From contig NZ_JPEO01000005.1 in NCBI RefSeq assembly GCF_000753795.1, positions 62,001-126,000 of the forward strand: a stretch of DNA of 64,000 nt, read 5' to 3'. Below, one piece after another: positions 52,391 through 61,341 of this stretch. Origin of the DNA: Shewanella mangrovi (GTDB taxonomy: Bacteria > Pseudomonadota > Gammaproteobacteria > Enterobacterales > Shewanellaceae). The stretch's first letter is position 1; each line of letters begins with the position of its first letter. A model generated the notes under the pieces. That model was not told the DNA's origin. It ran no database searches and saw only the letters and a list, made by a program, of their open reading frames with translations. The position numbers were made by a program, and so were the translations under genes.

Positions 52391-54820
52391 ATGGAACGCA
52401 GAAGTTTTTTAAAAATGAGCGCCGCGTTAAGCGCCGCAGCAACCGTTACCGGTTGTAATTCAAGCTCTAAAGATGTTGAAGAAGTAGTACCTGATGAAGG
52501 GGCTACAGAGGAAGTCGTTAGTTGGTCGGCCTGTCTATGTAACTGTGGTTCAAACTGTCCGCTTAAGGTATTTAGCAAAGACGGCAAAATTGTGCGTATT
52601 GAAAACGAAGTCTTTGGCGATGACAGTTTTGGTAACCATCAGATCCGTCCTTGCGCGCGTGGCCGTTCTAACCGTAAGCGGGTTTACAATCCAGATCGTG
52701 TGCTCTATCCGATGAAGCGGGTTGGAACACGTGGTGCTGGTGAATTTCAGCGTATTAGTTGGGAACAAGCGATTAGTGAGATAGGTGACAAGCTCAAGGG
52801 CATTTATGACACCTATGGTACGCGCTCTGTTTATTACCAATATCAGTCGGGTGCGTACTATGACCTCAATGGCAGTTCGACTTGGCGCCGCTTGCTGAAC
52901 TGTATGGGCGGATATTTGGGTTATTATGGCAGCTACAGTTCGGCCCAAGTCAGCCGTATGTACCCGATTATCTATGGTTCTAATGCTCGTTCGACCATGT
53001 TGGAGTCTCACAACAGTGACTTGTGCTTGTTCTTCGGCTTTAACCCTCTGGAGATCCGTCAGAGTGGTAGCGGCGAAGGCTATGAGTTTGCCCAAATTAA
53101 GAATTCAGTAAAAACCATTCTGTTTGACTGCCGGTACAGCGACACTGTCGCGGGTAGCAAAATTGAATACCATGCATGTCGCCCAGGTACTGATGCGGCT
53201 TTGATTTCGGGAATTGCATATCACCTGATCACCAACGGCATGATCAATGAAGCGTTTTTGCGCGATAAATGCTACGGCTTCAGAGCGGAAGAGGCGATAC
53301 CGGAGAAAGGTCTTGCAGCATTGCCTTATGAGCGTAGTTATGAAGCTTATATTCTCGGTGTTGGAGAACTTGATTCGATTGCCAAAACCCCTGAGTGGGC
53401 CGAACGCATTTGTGGTGTTCCCGCGAGTACGATACGCAGTGTTGCTGAGCAATTATATGCAGCAAAAGCTCCGTATATTGTGGCTGGATATGGCTTGAAC
53501 CGCCAAGCCAACGGCGAGCATAACGTGTGGGCTTCTGCGGCGCTTTGTTCCCTGTTGGGGGCAGTTGGTAAACGCGGTACAAACACCGGTCATATGCCAA
53601 ACTCGAGAAATAATCTGAGTAGCCCGGGATTCCCCAGTGTGAGCGGTAACGAGCAGGCGAAAATCTCAGTATTTACCTGGCCGGATGCTATTCGTAACGG
53701 TAAGGACATGACGGCATTTAAGGATGGGGTGCAATTACCTAGCGATGAGCTCGACGAGAATGGCGATGGTAAATTGAATGCTGATATTAAAGCCATCATT
53801 AACTTTGCTGGCAACACGCTGATTAACCAACATTCGGATTGTTTTGCGACGGCAGAGCTATTGGCTGATGAGTCACTGTGTGAGTTGATTGTGGTAAGCG
53901 AAAATCACATGACGCCTTCTGCTAAGTTTGCCGACTATCTGCTGCCTGACAGTAGCTGGTTGGAAAAAGATGATGTCGCTAACCAGTCTTATTCAGCGGG
54001 TTCCATGTCTTATATCACTGCAATGACTGCCGCGATCGAACCCTTAGGCGAATGTCGTGGTACTTACGACGTTTGTGCCGCATTGGCTGAAGTTATGGGG
54101 GTTGGTGCGGAGTTCTCCGAAGGTAAGTCATACCCAGAGTGGCTCAAAGAGTACTATGAAACGCTGGTGGCGCCACAAGATGAAATCATGCCTGCGACCT
54201 TAGAGGAGTTTCAGCAAACTGGTTTGGTGAAGAAGTTCAATCCTTTGAGTGAATCTCACTGCGGCTTATACGGCTATGTTAACAACGGTGGCGAGCTCAA
54301 TACCCGTTCCGGAAAAATCGAGTTATTTTCCCATGAAGTCGATTTCATGAATAAAAACTGGATTAAACCGGATTACGTTGTCGGATTACATATTCCGCCG
54401 ATTCCGGCGTATATCGTCACTTGGGAAGGCTATGAAGATAGCTCCCCAGAAATTCAAGACTACCCACTGCAGTTAGCTGGGCATCACACTAAAGGCAGAA
54501 CTCACTCATCGTTCCACAGTGTGCAATGGCTGCGTGAAGCCGTGATGGATGCGGTATGGGTGAACCCAAAAGATGCTGACGGGTTTGCTGATGGCGATTG
54601 GGTCATTGTGGAATCGTTAAGAGGCAAGATCAAAGTACGAGCTAAAGTGACAAACCGCGTTATGCCAGGGGTAACGTCGATGCCTCAGGGAGCATGGTTT
54701 AGCCCTAATGGTGATGTAGATGAAGGTGGATGTATTAACACGCTAACGGCTTATCGGCCAAGTCCGATCGCAAAAGCCAATCCACAACATACTAATCGCG
54801 TTCGAATCTACAAAGCTTAA
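52391..54820 (+). CDS. dmsA: Extracellular DMSO reductase catalytic subunit DmsA (molybdopterin)
   Basis: 809 residues. A twin-arginine signal (ERRSFLKM) is followed by a lipobox-like VTGC, so the exported protein is probably a lipoprotein held on the outer membrane, as proposed for Shewanella DmsA. The first 4Fe-4S motif is CLCNCGSNCPLKVF with a later CARG. The molybdopterin domains follow, and the C-terminal dinucleotide-binding barrel includes LQLAGHHTKGRTHSSFHSV. It reduces DMSO or a similar S-/N-oxide at the cell surface. It needs the cofactor and molybdate supplied by the moa-mod operon. Confidence 0.93.
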   Translation: MERRSFLKMSAALSAAATVTGCNSSSKDVEEVVPDEGATEEVVSWSACLCNCGSNCPLKVFSKDGKIVRIENEVFGDDSFGNHQIRPCARGRSNRKRVYNPDRVLYPMKRVGTRGAGEFQRISWEQAISEIGDKLKGIYDTYGTRSVYYQYQSGAYYDLNGSSTWRRLLNCMGGYLGYYGSYSSAQVSRMYPIIYGSNARSTMLESHNSDLCLFFGFNPLEIRQSGSGEGYEFAQIKNSVKTILFDCRYSDTVAGSKIEYHACRPGTDAALISGIAYHLITNGMINEAFLRDKCYGFRAEEAIPEKGLAALPYERSYEAYILGVGELDSIAKTPEWAERICGVPASTIRSVAEQLYAAKAPYIVAGYGLNRQANGEHNVWASAALCSLLGAVGKRGTNTGHMPNSRNNLSSPGFPSVSGNEQAKISVFTWPDAIRNGKDMTAFKDGVQLPSDELDENGDGKLNADIKAIINFAGNTLINQHSDCFATAELLADESLCELIVVSENHMTPSAKFADYLLPDSSWLEKDDVANQSYSAGSMSYITAMTAAIEPLGECRGTYDVCAALAEVMGVGAEFSEGKSYPEWLKEYYETLVAPQDEIMPATLEEFQQTGLVKKFNPLSESHCGLYGYVNNGGELNTRSGKIELFSHEVDFMNKNWIKPDYVVGLHIPPIPAYIVTWEGYEDSSPEIQDYPLQLAGHHTKGRTHSSFHSVQWLREAVMDAVWVNPKDADGFADGDWVIVESLRGKIKVRAKVTNRVMPGVTSMPQGAWFSPNGDVDEGGCINTLTAYRPSPIAKANPQHTNRVRIYKA

Positions 54821-54831
54821 GGGGTCTGAAA

Positions 54832-55458
54832 ATGCCTGATAAACAATATGGTTTTTACTTTGATACTAAGAAATGCAATGGCTGCAAAGCTTGCCACATT
54901 GCTTGTAAAGACAAATTTGATGCGGCGTTGGATGTTAAACCTCGTCGAGTTTATGAATATTGCGGAGGTAAGTTTACTGAAGGTGAAAACAACACTGTAA
55001 CCTGTGATGTCTTTACCTATTACATGTCAGTTGGCTGTAATCACTGCAGTGAGCCTGTTTGTACCAAGGCGTGTCCTACTGGTGCAATGAATAAACGCAG
55101 TTCTGATGGTTTTGTTCTCGTAGAAGAGAGCCTTTGCATTGGCTGTGGTAGCTGCGCCAGAGCTTGTCCTTACGATGCGCCTCAGTTGGATAATGAGCGT
55201 AAAGTTATGGTCAAATGCGATGGTTGTTACGAGCGCGTTGCCGAAGGACTTCTTCCGCTTTGTGTTCAAGGCTGTACGCAGCGTGCATTGGACTTTGGCT
55301 TAATTGAAGACTTAAAGCAGAAGTACGGTACTGAGCAAGACATTGCGCCATTGCCACCAAGCAATATTACCTCTCCCAACATTATCATTGGTACGAGTGA
55401 TGTTACGCGACCATCAGAAAGTATTGATGGTGCGATAACGAATCCGACAGAAGTGTAA
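54832..55458 (+). CDS. dmsB: DMSO reductase iron-sulphur subunit DmsB
   Basis: 208 residues, no own signal peptide, so it is presumably exported with DmsA. Four cluster motifs: CNGCKACHIAC, CNHCSEPVCTKAC, CIGCGSCARAC and CDGC...CVQGC. In the last the usual Pro after Cys is replaced (CVQGCTQRAL), as in other DmsB. The C-terminal tail is extended. It links DmsE to the molybdenum centre. A perfect hairpin follows its stop. Confidence 0.93.
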   Translation: MPDKQYGFYFDTKKCNGCKACHIACKDKFDAALDVKPRRVYEYCGGKFTEGENNTVTCDVFTYYMSVGCNHCSEPVCTKACPTGAMNKRSSDGFVLVEESLCIGCGSCARACPYDAPQLDNERKVMVKCDGCYERVAEGLLPLCVQGCTQRALDFGLIEDLKQKYGTEQDIAPLPPSNITSPNIIIGTSDVTRPSESIDGAITNPTEV

Positions 55459-55466
55459 TGAGAGCT

Positions 55467-55493
55467 AGTGGAGTTAGCTTTGCTAACTCCACT
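55467..55493 (+). other. Perfect intercistronic hairpin between dmsB and dmsG
   Basis: AGTGGAGTTAGC (55467-55478) and GCTAACTCCACT (55482-55493) form a 12-bp stem with a 3-base loop. There is no T-run, so it is not a classical terminator. It probably protects the upstream mRNA from 3' decay or partly blocks read-through to the chaperone genes. Confidence 0.85.
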
Positions 55494-55510
55494 TATTGAG
55501 GTAATCGTAA

Positions 55511-56116
55511 ATGAATGAGCAGCAAGATCTCGCTTTAGCGCTGAAAACTGTCGCACAGCTCTTCTATCAATATCCAAGAGCAGAGTTGCTTTCACTCATG
55601 AGTGCAGCTGTATGGCAAGAGTGGCCGACCTATCGCAGCAAGGATAAATGTTGTGTTGCAGCTATCGCCGCGAGCGAACTAGATTTTGAGCAAATATGCG
55701 CTGACTACACCCGTATGTTTATTGGGCCTGGCAAAAAACTGGTGTACCCCTGGAGTTCTGTACATCTTGATGAGGAACCCCTGCTATTTGGGGAAAGTAC
55801 TCAGCATTGGGAACATTTCTGTCGGCGACATGGTATCGCAATAGCGCAATCTAGTAATGAACCATCGGATCACTTTGCGTTGATCTTGTGGGTGTTGGCT
55901 GAGTTGTATGAGAACACGAGCAAACATGATCTCTGTACAGAGATCATTACGCGTTTCTATTTGCCTTGGATTCCAATGGTGTTGTCTGAGATAGAGAAAC
56001 AGGCGCAAACCGTGTTGTATCGGGAGCTGGCGAAGCTAGTTTTGCATTACGTAACGATGATTCAAACTCATTTATGCGTTGGCGAAACTACCGAGTGTGT
56101 GCTTGAAGGCGCATAA
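55511..56116 (+). CDS. dmsG: TorD/DmsD-family chaperone, DmsG
   Basis: 201 residues. YPWSSVHLDEEPLLFGESTQHWEHFCRRHGI and SNEPSDHFALILWVLAEL are the conserved TorD/DmsD blocks, with the EPsDH motif. It should bind the DmsA twin-arginine signal and hold the enzyme until the cofactor is inserted. It follows dmsB after the hairpin and precedes dmsH by 3 bases. Confidence 0.85.
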   Translation: MNEQQDLALALKTVAQLFYQYPRAELLSLMSAAVWQEWPTYRSKDKCCVAAIAASELDFEQICADYTRMFIGPGKKLVYPWSSVHLDEEPLLFGESTQHWEHFCRRHGIAIAQSSNEPSDHFALILWVLAELYENTSKHDLCTEIITRFYLPWIPMVLSEIEKQAQTVLYRELAKLVLHYVTMIQTHLCVGETTECVLEGA

Positions 56117-56119
56117 TCT

Positions 56120-56551
56120 ATGAGCTTTACACAAGCCGTTGCTCAGCAATGGCATAAAGCCGAAATGGCAGAAATGCTCATGTTACGCCTGCAGTCGCAA
56201 CACGAGGTGCGGCAGTTACTAGTTGGCGCAACCTCGCTACAAACTGTGTGTCATTTAGTCGCGGCCTTGGCGTTTGCCGAGCAAACATGGAAGGCAGACG
56301 AGTGGGATGATAACCAACTGGTGGCAATGTTTTGCTGTGCCTTTCAGCTACTATTTGTCAAAGCCATTCAACAGCCCCTTCCTCAGGGGGAGGAGTTGAT
56401 TATCAGTTTGGGCAGCCGACTGGCTGCTTGGCTTCCCGCTGACAAACTGAGTGAATTAGCCCGGCAACAAACGGCGCTGATGCACCAATCAGCCGCTCAG
56501 TTAATGGAGTTGCGCCGTCATCGTCGTCAAGCAAGTCGTAATATGCGCTGA
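56120..56551 (+). CDS. dmsH: DmsH-like accessory protein
   Basis: 143 residues, mostly helical, without a signal peptide; function unknown. Position after dmsG matches the dmsEFABGH order of Shewanella. The conserved Trp and Cys (FAEQTWKADEWDD, FCCAF) do not form a recognised motif. A hairpin-plus-T terminator overlaps its stop. Confidence 0.65.
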   Translation: MSFTQAVAQQWHKAEMAEMLMLRLQSQHEVRQLLVGATSLQTVCHLVAALAFAEQTWKADEWDDNQLVAMFCCAFQLLFVKAIQQPLPQGEELIISLGSRLAAWLPADKLSELARQQTALMHQSAAQLMELRRHRRQASRNMR

Positions 56552-56575
56552 TGTTGTTTTTATTGGCGCATTTTT
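56543..56575 (+). terminator. Terminator of the dms operon, overlapping the dmsH stop
   Basis: ATGCGC (56543-56548) pairs with GCGCAT (56566-56571) and TTTT follows. The first arm lies in the last codons of dmsH. A second possible hairpin, AAACCC with GGGTTT at 56863-56886, lies further on. Confidence 0.65.
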
Positions 56576-57231
56576 AATACGTAAGCATGACTTTTTATTT
56601 ATTCTCTTTAGGTTTTGACAGTGTCAATTTGCTGGGTAAAAATTAATTTTTATGCGGCGGCAATTAGTATAAATACTCTTGTTTATTTTAGTTATTATAT
56701 TACAAATAGGGTGATTTTTGTTAATTACTCTGGCGTAATTTTTTTTGTTTTATTTGTTATTTTTCTATTAGCTAAATGTCATCATAATTTTACAGTAATA
56801 ATTAACGGTTGCTGCCGTGTTGGATGAATAATCAACGAAGAAAAAATTTTTAGTTATATAACAAACCCCAGTACTGCCGAGGGTTTTCTCGTGTTTTTAC
56901 TGTTTAATGGCTTCTGCAGTTGATTAATGGGTTGTTTTTGTTTTGGTTTGTCTGGTGCGTTATTTTTTCGAGATGGATTGGCTCGGAAACTATTATTTTT
57001 ATGGTGATTTTTTCGCTAAATTTTCCCCTTGAGCAATATATTCAATAATGGTACATATACGCGGGAATTTGCATTAGGGTTAACTTAATAAAGTTACTAA
57101 AGTTGTTGCAAATTCTCTGCAAAAAATAACCGCACATTGCGACCATGAAATAAACTAACCAATCAGGATGAGTGTCGAAGTTGTAGTAGCTGTTGGAGGG
57201 GTCCAATAGTTGCCGGCACAAAACTACTATA
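56576..57231. other. AT-rich intergenic region before the porin gene
   Basis: About 655 bases, strongly AT-rich. A 70-codon hydrophobic frame (56615-56827) has no ribosome site and looks like a chance product of TTT/ATT runs. GTTGGAGGGGTCC near 57194 is too far from the porin ATG to serve it directly. I see no further gene; the porin promoter must lie here. Confidence 0.5.
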
Positions 57232-58527
57232 ATGAATTACAAAAAATCTCTCTCAGTAGCTGGAATCCTCTGGCTAGGCAGCAGTCTATTTGCGGCTAAC
57301 GCCGAAGAATTCAATGCGGATAACTATCTTACCGGCGACTTGGGCGGCGTACGCAGCCAGTTGCATGATAAAGGTGTTGATCTGCAATTGATGTATATCT
57401 TTGAAACTGGCACCAACCTCAAAGGCGGTCAGTCGGAGCATGAATATAGTTATGCCGATCAGACAATTTTCGGGGTCGATACCGATCTGCAGAAGCTGTT
57501 TGACTGGCAAGGTGCGAGCTTCCACGCTCAGTTTGTGAACCGTGGTGGTCAAAGCCAAAACTTGGCGACGAAAGCCGAGACCGGGCAGTTGTTGCAGTCA
57601 TTGGAAGTTTATGGCCGTGGTCGTACGACGCGTATCTCTGCGTTCTACTACGAGCAAAAACTGTTTGATGACAAGCTGAATATCAAATTGGGTCGTATGG
57701 GATTCAGCAGCCAGTTCGCTTCATTCCGTTGTGAAATGGCATACCTAGGTGGCTGTAGTTCGCAGCCCGGTAATTTCAACAGTACAATTTACAACTTCCC
57801 AATCGCGCCTTGGGCCGCCGTGGTGAACTACCAGTTCAACGATGAGTGGTATCTGCGTACGGGTGCGATTCAAATGAACCCAAGCTGGTTGACTCATGGT
57901 CAACGTCTGAACTTTTTGAATGCGTCTGGTACTGAAGGTGTAACCTTGCCAGTAGAATTGGGGTGGACACCGAAAATCAACAATCTGCCGGGCATTTATA
58001 AGTTGGGCTTCTGGCACGATAACGTTGGCGGCGATGATCTGTACTTCAACCAAAACGGCGCGGCATTAGCGCTCAATGGTGGTGATGCTAAACGCAATAA
58101 CAGTCGTAATGGCGCCTACTTCTTGGTGGATCAGCAACTCACTTCCGAAGACGGTTCAGAGCAAGGGCTAAGCCTGTTCTCTATGGGGACGTTGAACGAC
58201 CGCGATATGACGACCGTAGATCGCTCCTTGATTGTAGGCTTGAGCTACAAAGGGCTGTTCGATGGCCGTGATGATGACAATCTGGGATTAACTGCGCACT
58301 ACCTGCATGTGAGCCAGCGTTTGGCAGATGGTGAACGTCTGCAACTGCAGAATGGTCAATTAGTGAATCTGCAAAACGATGAGTGGGGCATCACCACTTA
58401 CTACACGATGCAGGTGACGCCATATTTCAAACTGCACCCTGAACTGCAGTTCCTCGGCAATCCCGGTGGCACCTCGGCTAACGCCGATGTTTGGGCCGCG
58501 GTGATTCGTGGTGACCTGACGTTCTAA
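57232..58527 (+). CDS. OprB-family carbohydrate-selective porin
   Basis: 431 residues from the ATG at 57232, which gives the signal peptide MNYKKSLSVAGILWLGSSLFAANA. The OprB start LTGDLGGVRSQLHDKGVDLQLMYI is present, followed by alternating strands and a C-terminal F (VIRGDLTF) for outer-membrane insertion. It forms a sugar-permeable channel in Pseudomonas-type homologues. Standing alone between terminators, its substrate here is unknown. Confidence 0.87.
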   Translation: MNYKKSLSVAGILWLGSSLFAANAEEFNADNYLTGDLGGVRSQLHDKGVDLQLMYIFETGTNLKGGQSEHEYSYADQTIFGVDTDLQKLFDWQGASFHAQFVNRGGQSQNLATKAETGQLLQSLEVYGRGRTTRISAFYYEQKLFDDKLNIKLGRMGFSSQFASFRCEMAYLGGCSSQPGNFNSTIYNFPIAPWAAVVNYQFNDEWYLRTGAIQMNPSWLTHGQRLNFLNASGTEGVTLPVELGWTPKINNLPGIYKLGFWHDNVGGDDLYFNQNGAALALNGGDAKRNNSRNGAYFLVDQQLTSEDGSEQGLSLFSMGTLNDRDMTTVDRSLIVGLSYKGLFDGRDDDNLGLTAHYLHVSQRLADGERLQLQNGQLVNLQNDEWGITTYYTMQVTPYFKLHPELQFLGNPGGTSANADVWAAVIRGDLTF

Positions 58528-58543
58528 GCTAAGCTTAATCGCT

Positions 58544-58573
58544 AAAAAGCAACCCGCTGAGGCTGCTTTTTTT
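58544..58573 (+). terminator. Intrinsic terminator after the porin gene
   Basis: AAAAAGCA (58544-58551) pairs with TGCTTTTT (58564-58571) and the T-run continues to 58573, 17 bases after the stop. Confidence 0.85.
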
Positions 58574-58719
58574 ATGCCTGAGCAGCACATAACCTTAAGC
58601 GGTTGAATGTAAACGGAGCTTGCGTCGTTATACGTCGTTGCAAAATAGTGCCAGTTAATCCTTGAATCCACAGCACAACTGGGGAAACATAACTAAAAAA
58701 TAACGAAACTGGAGTTTTC

Positions 58720-60543
58720 ATGCGCTTGTTGCCTTTGCTGGTGCTATTTCCGGCATTGTTCAGTTCGTCGCTACTGTTGGCAGACGAGAACATCCCTCAA
58801 CAATCCTACGTAAATGATGCGATTTTACCGCCGCAACAAGTGTGGCACGGCGCCAGTGAGCAGCTGATGCACAGTGCTGATGCAGCTGACGCTACGCCAT
58901 TTGAGCAGAGTGGTGGCATGAGCAGTCCTGATTATGTCACTACCTTTGCATGGCTCGACCAATTGGCCCAAAGCAGCACCATGTTGCACAAAGTCAGTTT
59001 GGGCAAAAGCCCGCAAGGACGTGATATCTGGATGTATATCGTTAGCAGTGAAGGGGCGGATACCGCGAAAGCGCTGCAACACAATCATAAACCGACGGTA
59101 TTGGTGCAAGCGGGAATTCACGCTGGCGAGATTGACGGTAAAGACGCTGGCATGATGTTGCTACGCGATATCGTTAATGGTGATAAGCAAGAGTTGCTTG
59201 ATGGCGTGAATTTACTATTTGTGCCTATTTTTAACGTCGATGGCCATGAGCGCAGCAGTGAATTCAGTCGAGTAAATCAGCGCGGGCCTAAGGTGATGGG
59301 CTGGCGCACCAATAGTCAGAACCTCAACCTCAATCGCGATTACAGCAAGGCCGATACCCCGGAAATGCAGGCGATGCTGGCGGCCATTAATCAATGGGAT
59401 CCACAGTTATACATAGATGTGCATGTGACCGATGGCATCGACTATCAATACGACGTCACTTATGGCTATAACATTGAGCATGGTTTTAGCCCCAATATCT
59501 ATCAATGGTTTAGCAAACTCTATCGGCCACAGATTGATAAAGCACTGGAGCAGGCAGGGCATGTGCCTGGCGCCTTGGTGTTTGCGCTGGACAATACCGA
59601 TCTCAGCAAAGGCTTGGAGTATTGGCATGCAGGGCCTCGTTTTTCAGACGGTTATGGCGATGTGCGTCATCTGCCAACCGTCTTGATTGAAAACCATAGC
59701 TTGAAGCCTTTTAAACGCCGGGTACTGGGTACCTATGTATTGCTGGAACAAACGTTGAAAACGGTTGCCGCGCAGCATACTAAGTTGCAGGCGGCGATAG
59801 AGATGGATCGTTTTCGCTATCCGTCGCTGGTCCCGCTAACCTGGGAAAATGAGCGCCAAGCCAAAACACGTGATTTTAAGGGCATTGGTTATAGTGTCGA
59901 GACGAGTGCGATTTCTGGTGACAAAGTGGTGCGCTGGAATGGCGAACCAACCCTGTATCCGCAGTTGATACAGCAGGGACCAACCAAAGTTGGCATCGAA
60001 ACCCATCGTCCGGCGAGCTATTACATTCCACCGCAGTGGCAAACGGTGATTAATCGCCTGAAAATTCAGGGTATTCGCATGACGCCGTTAGCGAAAGAGC
60101 GCACCTTAAAACTGCAGCAATATCAGTTGAGTGAACCGCAGCTGGCAGCATCTACCTATGAAGGACATCAGCGCGTGCAAGCGAAAGCTAGGTTAGTGAA
60201 GGTCACCGCGACGCTGCCAGCGGGCACCATGGAGATTGCCACCGACCAACCCTTAGGGGATTTGGCGATGTTGCTACTTGAGCCTGATTCTCCCGACTCG
60301 CTGCTGCAGTGGGGCTTTTTTAATACCATCTTTAGCCGCACAGAATATATGGAAGACTACGCGGTTGAGCCAATGGCGCAGCGTATGTTAGCGGAAAATC
60401 CGCAACTTAAAGCAGCGTTTGCTAAGGCGTTAGCCGATCCGCAATTTGCAGCAGATCCGCAAGCTCGTCTGCGCTGGTTTTACGAACGCAGCCCTTATTA
60501 CGATGACCACTATCTTAAGTATCCTGTGTATCGTAGTCGTTAA
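58720..60543 (+). CDS. M14-family zinc carboxypeptidase, exported
   Basis: 607 residues; GGAG precedes the ATG and MRLLPLLVLFPALFSSSLLLADE is a signal peptide. The M14 domain (about 70-330) has the zinc motif HAGEIDGKDA (His and Glu), the NVDGHER loop and the third ligand in DVHVTDG. The C-terminal 250 residues are a beta-rich extension common to large bacterial M14 peptidases. It should cleave C-terminal residues from peptides in the periplasm or outside. Monocistronic. Confidence 0.88.
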   Translation: MRLLPLLVLFPALFSSSLLLADENIPQQSYVNDAILPPQQVWHGASEQLMHSADAADATPFEQSGGMSSPDYVTTFAWLDQLAQSSTMLHKVSLGKSPQGRDIWMYIVSSEGADTAKALQHNHKPTVLVQAGIHAGEIDGKDAGMMLLRDIVNGDKQELLDGVNLLFVPIFNVDGHERSSEFSRVNQRGPKVMGWRTNSQNLNLNRDYSKADTPEMQAMLAAINQWDPQLYIDVHVTDGIDYQYDVTYGYNIEHGFSPNIYQWFSKLYRPQIDKALEQAGHVPGALVFALDNTDLSKGLEYWHAGPRFSDGYGDVRHLPTVLIENHSLKPFKRRVLGTYVLLEQTLKTVAAQHTKLQAAIEMDRFRYPSLVPLTWENERQAKTRDFKGIGYSVETSAISGDKVVRWNGEPTLYPQLIQQGPTKVGIETHRPASYYIPPQWQTVINRLKIQGIRMTPLAKERTLKLQQYQLSEPQLAASTYEGHQRVQAKARLVKVTATLPAGTMEIATDQPLGDLAMLLLEPDSPDSLLQWGFFNTIFSRTEYMEDYAVEPMAQRMLAENPQLKAAFAKALADPQFAADPQARLRWFYERSPYYDDHYLKYPVYRSR

Positions 60544-60549
60544 TTTGCA

Positions 60550-60574
60550 AACGCCACCTACGGGTGGCGTTTTT
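60550..60574 (+). terminator. Intrinsic terminator after the M14 peptidase gene
   Basis: AACGCCAC (60550-60557) pairs with GTGGCGTT (60564-60571) and TTT follows, 6 bases after the stop. Confidence 0.88.
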
Positions 60575-60798
60575 GTGTGTTAGCCCCGGCTAAGTGCGTG
60601 ATAAATATCGACCTTGGTGTCATAACTGGGCTAACGCGGTTGACTTAGTTGGTCTGGCACATTAACTAGATATTAGGGCTGGCAAAATTGTCTAGGTATC
60701 GAGCCGTGCTTGGCGTGACAGTGTTGCCTGAGTCAATTTTTCAGGGAGTTGGTCTGTTGCTGTGTTAACTGGCCAATACAGTTTTAGGACAAACAATT

Positions 60799-61275
60799 AT
60801 GCCTCAACAGCGTTATTTTCAGCGTGGCGAGGTGAAGAGCTTGGTGATGTATTTGTTGCAACAGCGCCCGGCTCACGGCCACGAGTTAATCAAAGGGATC
60901 GCCAACTTAGTCGGTGAAGAGCATCAACCTAGCCCAGCAGAAATTTACCCAGCATTAGCCTCTTTGGAAGTAGCGGGGTTTATCTGTGGGAGTGGCGTTC
61001 GCATGGACGCTGACGGTAGCCAGCAGTTTCAGTTAACCGAGGCTGGCAAACAACATTTGCTGGTGGAAGCGCCGCATATTCAAGCGGTGTTGGCACGGCT
61101 GCAAGGTACCTTGCCAGAGGCTCTACCAAGCACTGAAGTGATAATGCTGGCGATGACACAGCTGCAGCAAACGCTGGATAAAGCTATAAGCTCTACGCCA
61201 CTGAATAAAGCGCGGATTGCCGCCGTCGCTGATATTCTGCAGCGTGCGTCGCTTGCGATTGAACAGTCGCAATAA
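60799..61275 (+). CDS. PadR-family transcriptional regulator
   Basis: 158 residues. The winged helix (about 8-85) contains GEVKSLVMYLLQQRPAHGHELIKGI and SPAEIYPALASLEVAGFI, the PadR signature, followed by a C-terminal dimerisation helix. The effector and targets are unknown. The 250 bases upstream show no other gene. It is convergent with the TonB receptor gene, sharing a terminator. Confidence 0.88.
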   Translation: MPQQRYFQRGEVKSLVMYLLQQRPAHGHELIKGIANLVGEEHQPSPAEIYPALASLEVAGFICGSGVRMDADGSQQFQLTEAGKQHLLVEAPHIQAVLARLQGTLPEALPSTEVIMLAMTQLQQTLDKAISSTPLNKARIAAVADILQRASLAIEQSQ

Positions 61276-61290
61276 GTCACGAATGGCCAT

Positions 61291-61321
61291 AAAAAAACGC
61301 CCTGCAGTGCAGGGCGTTTTT
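61291..61321. terminator. Bidirectional terminator between PadR and TonB-receptor genes
   Basis: ACGCCCTGCA (61297-61306) pairs with TGCAGGGCGT (61308-61317). An A-run precedes it and a T-run follows, so it can stop transcription from both convergent genes. Confidence 0.92.
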
Positions 61322-61341
61322 CGTTACCGGCTAAAGCCAGC

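Noticed and set aside
56615-56827. Hydrophobic 70-codon frame after dmsH
   Set aside because: The AT-rich sequence generates Phe/Ile/Val runs by chance; there is no ribosome site and a terminator lies just upstream.
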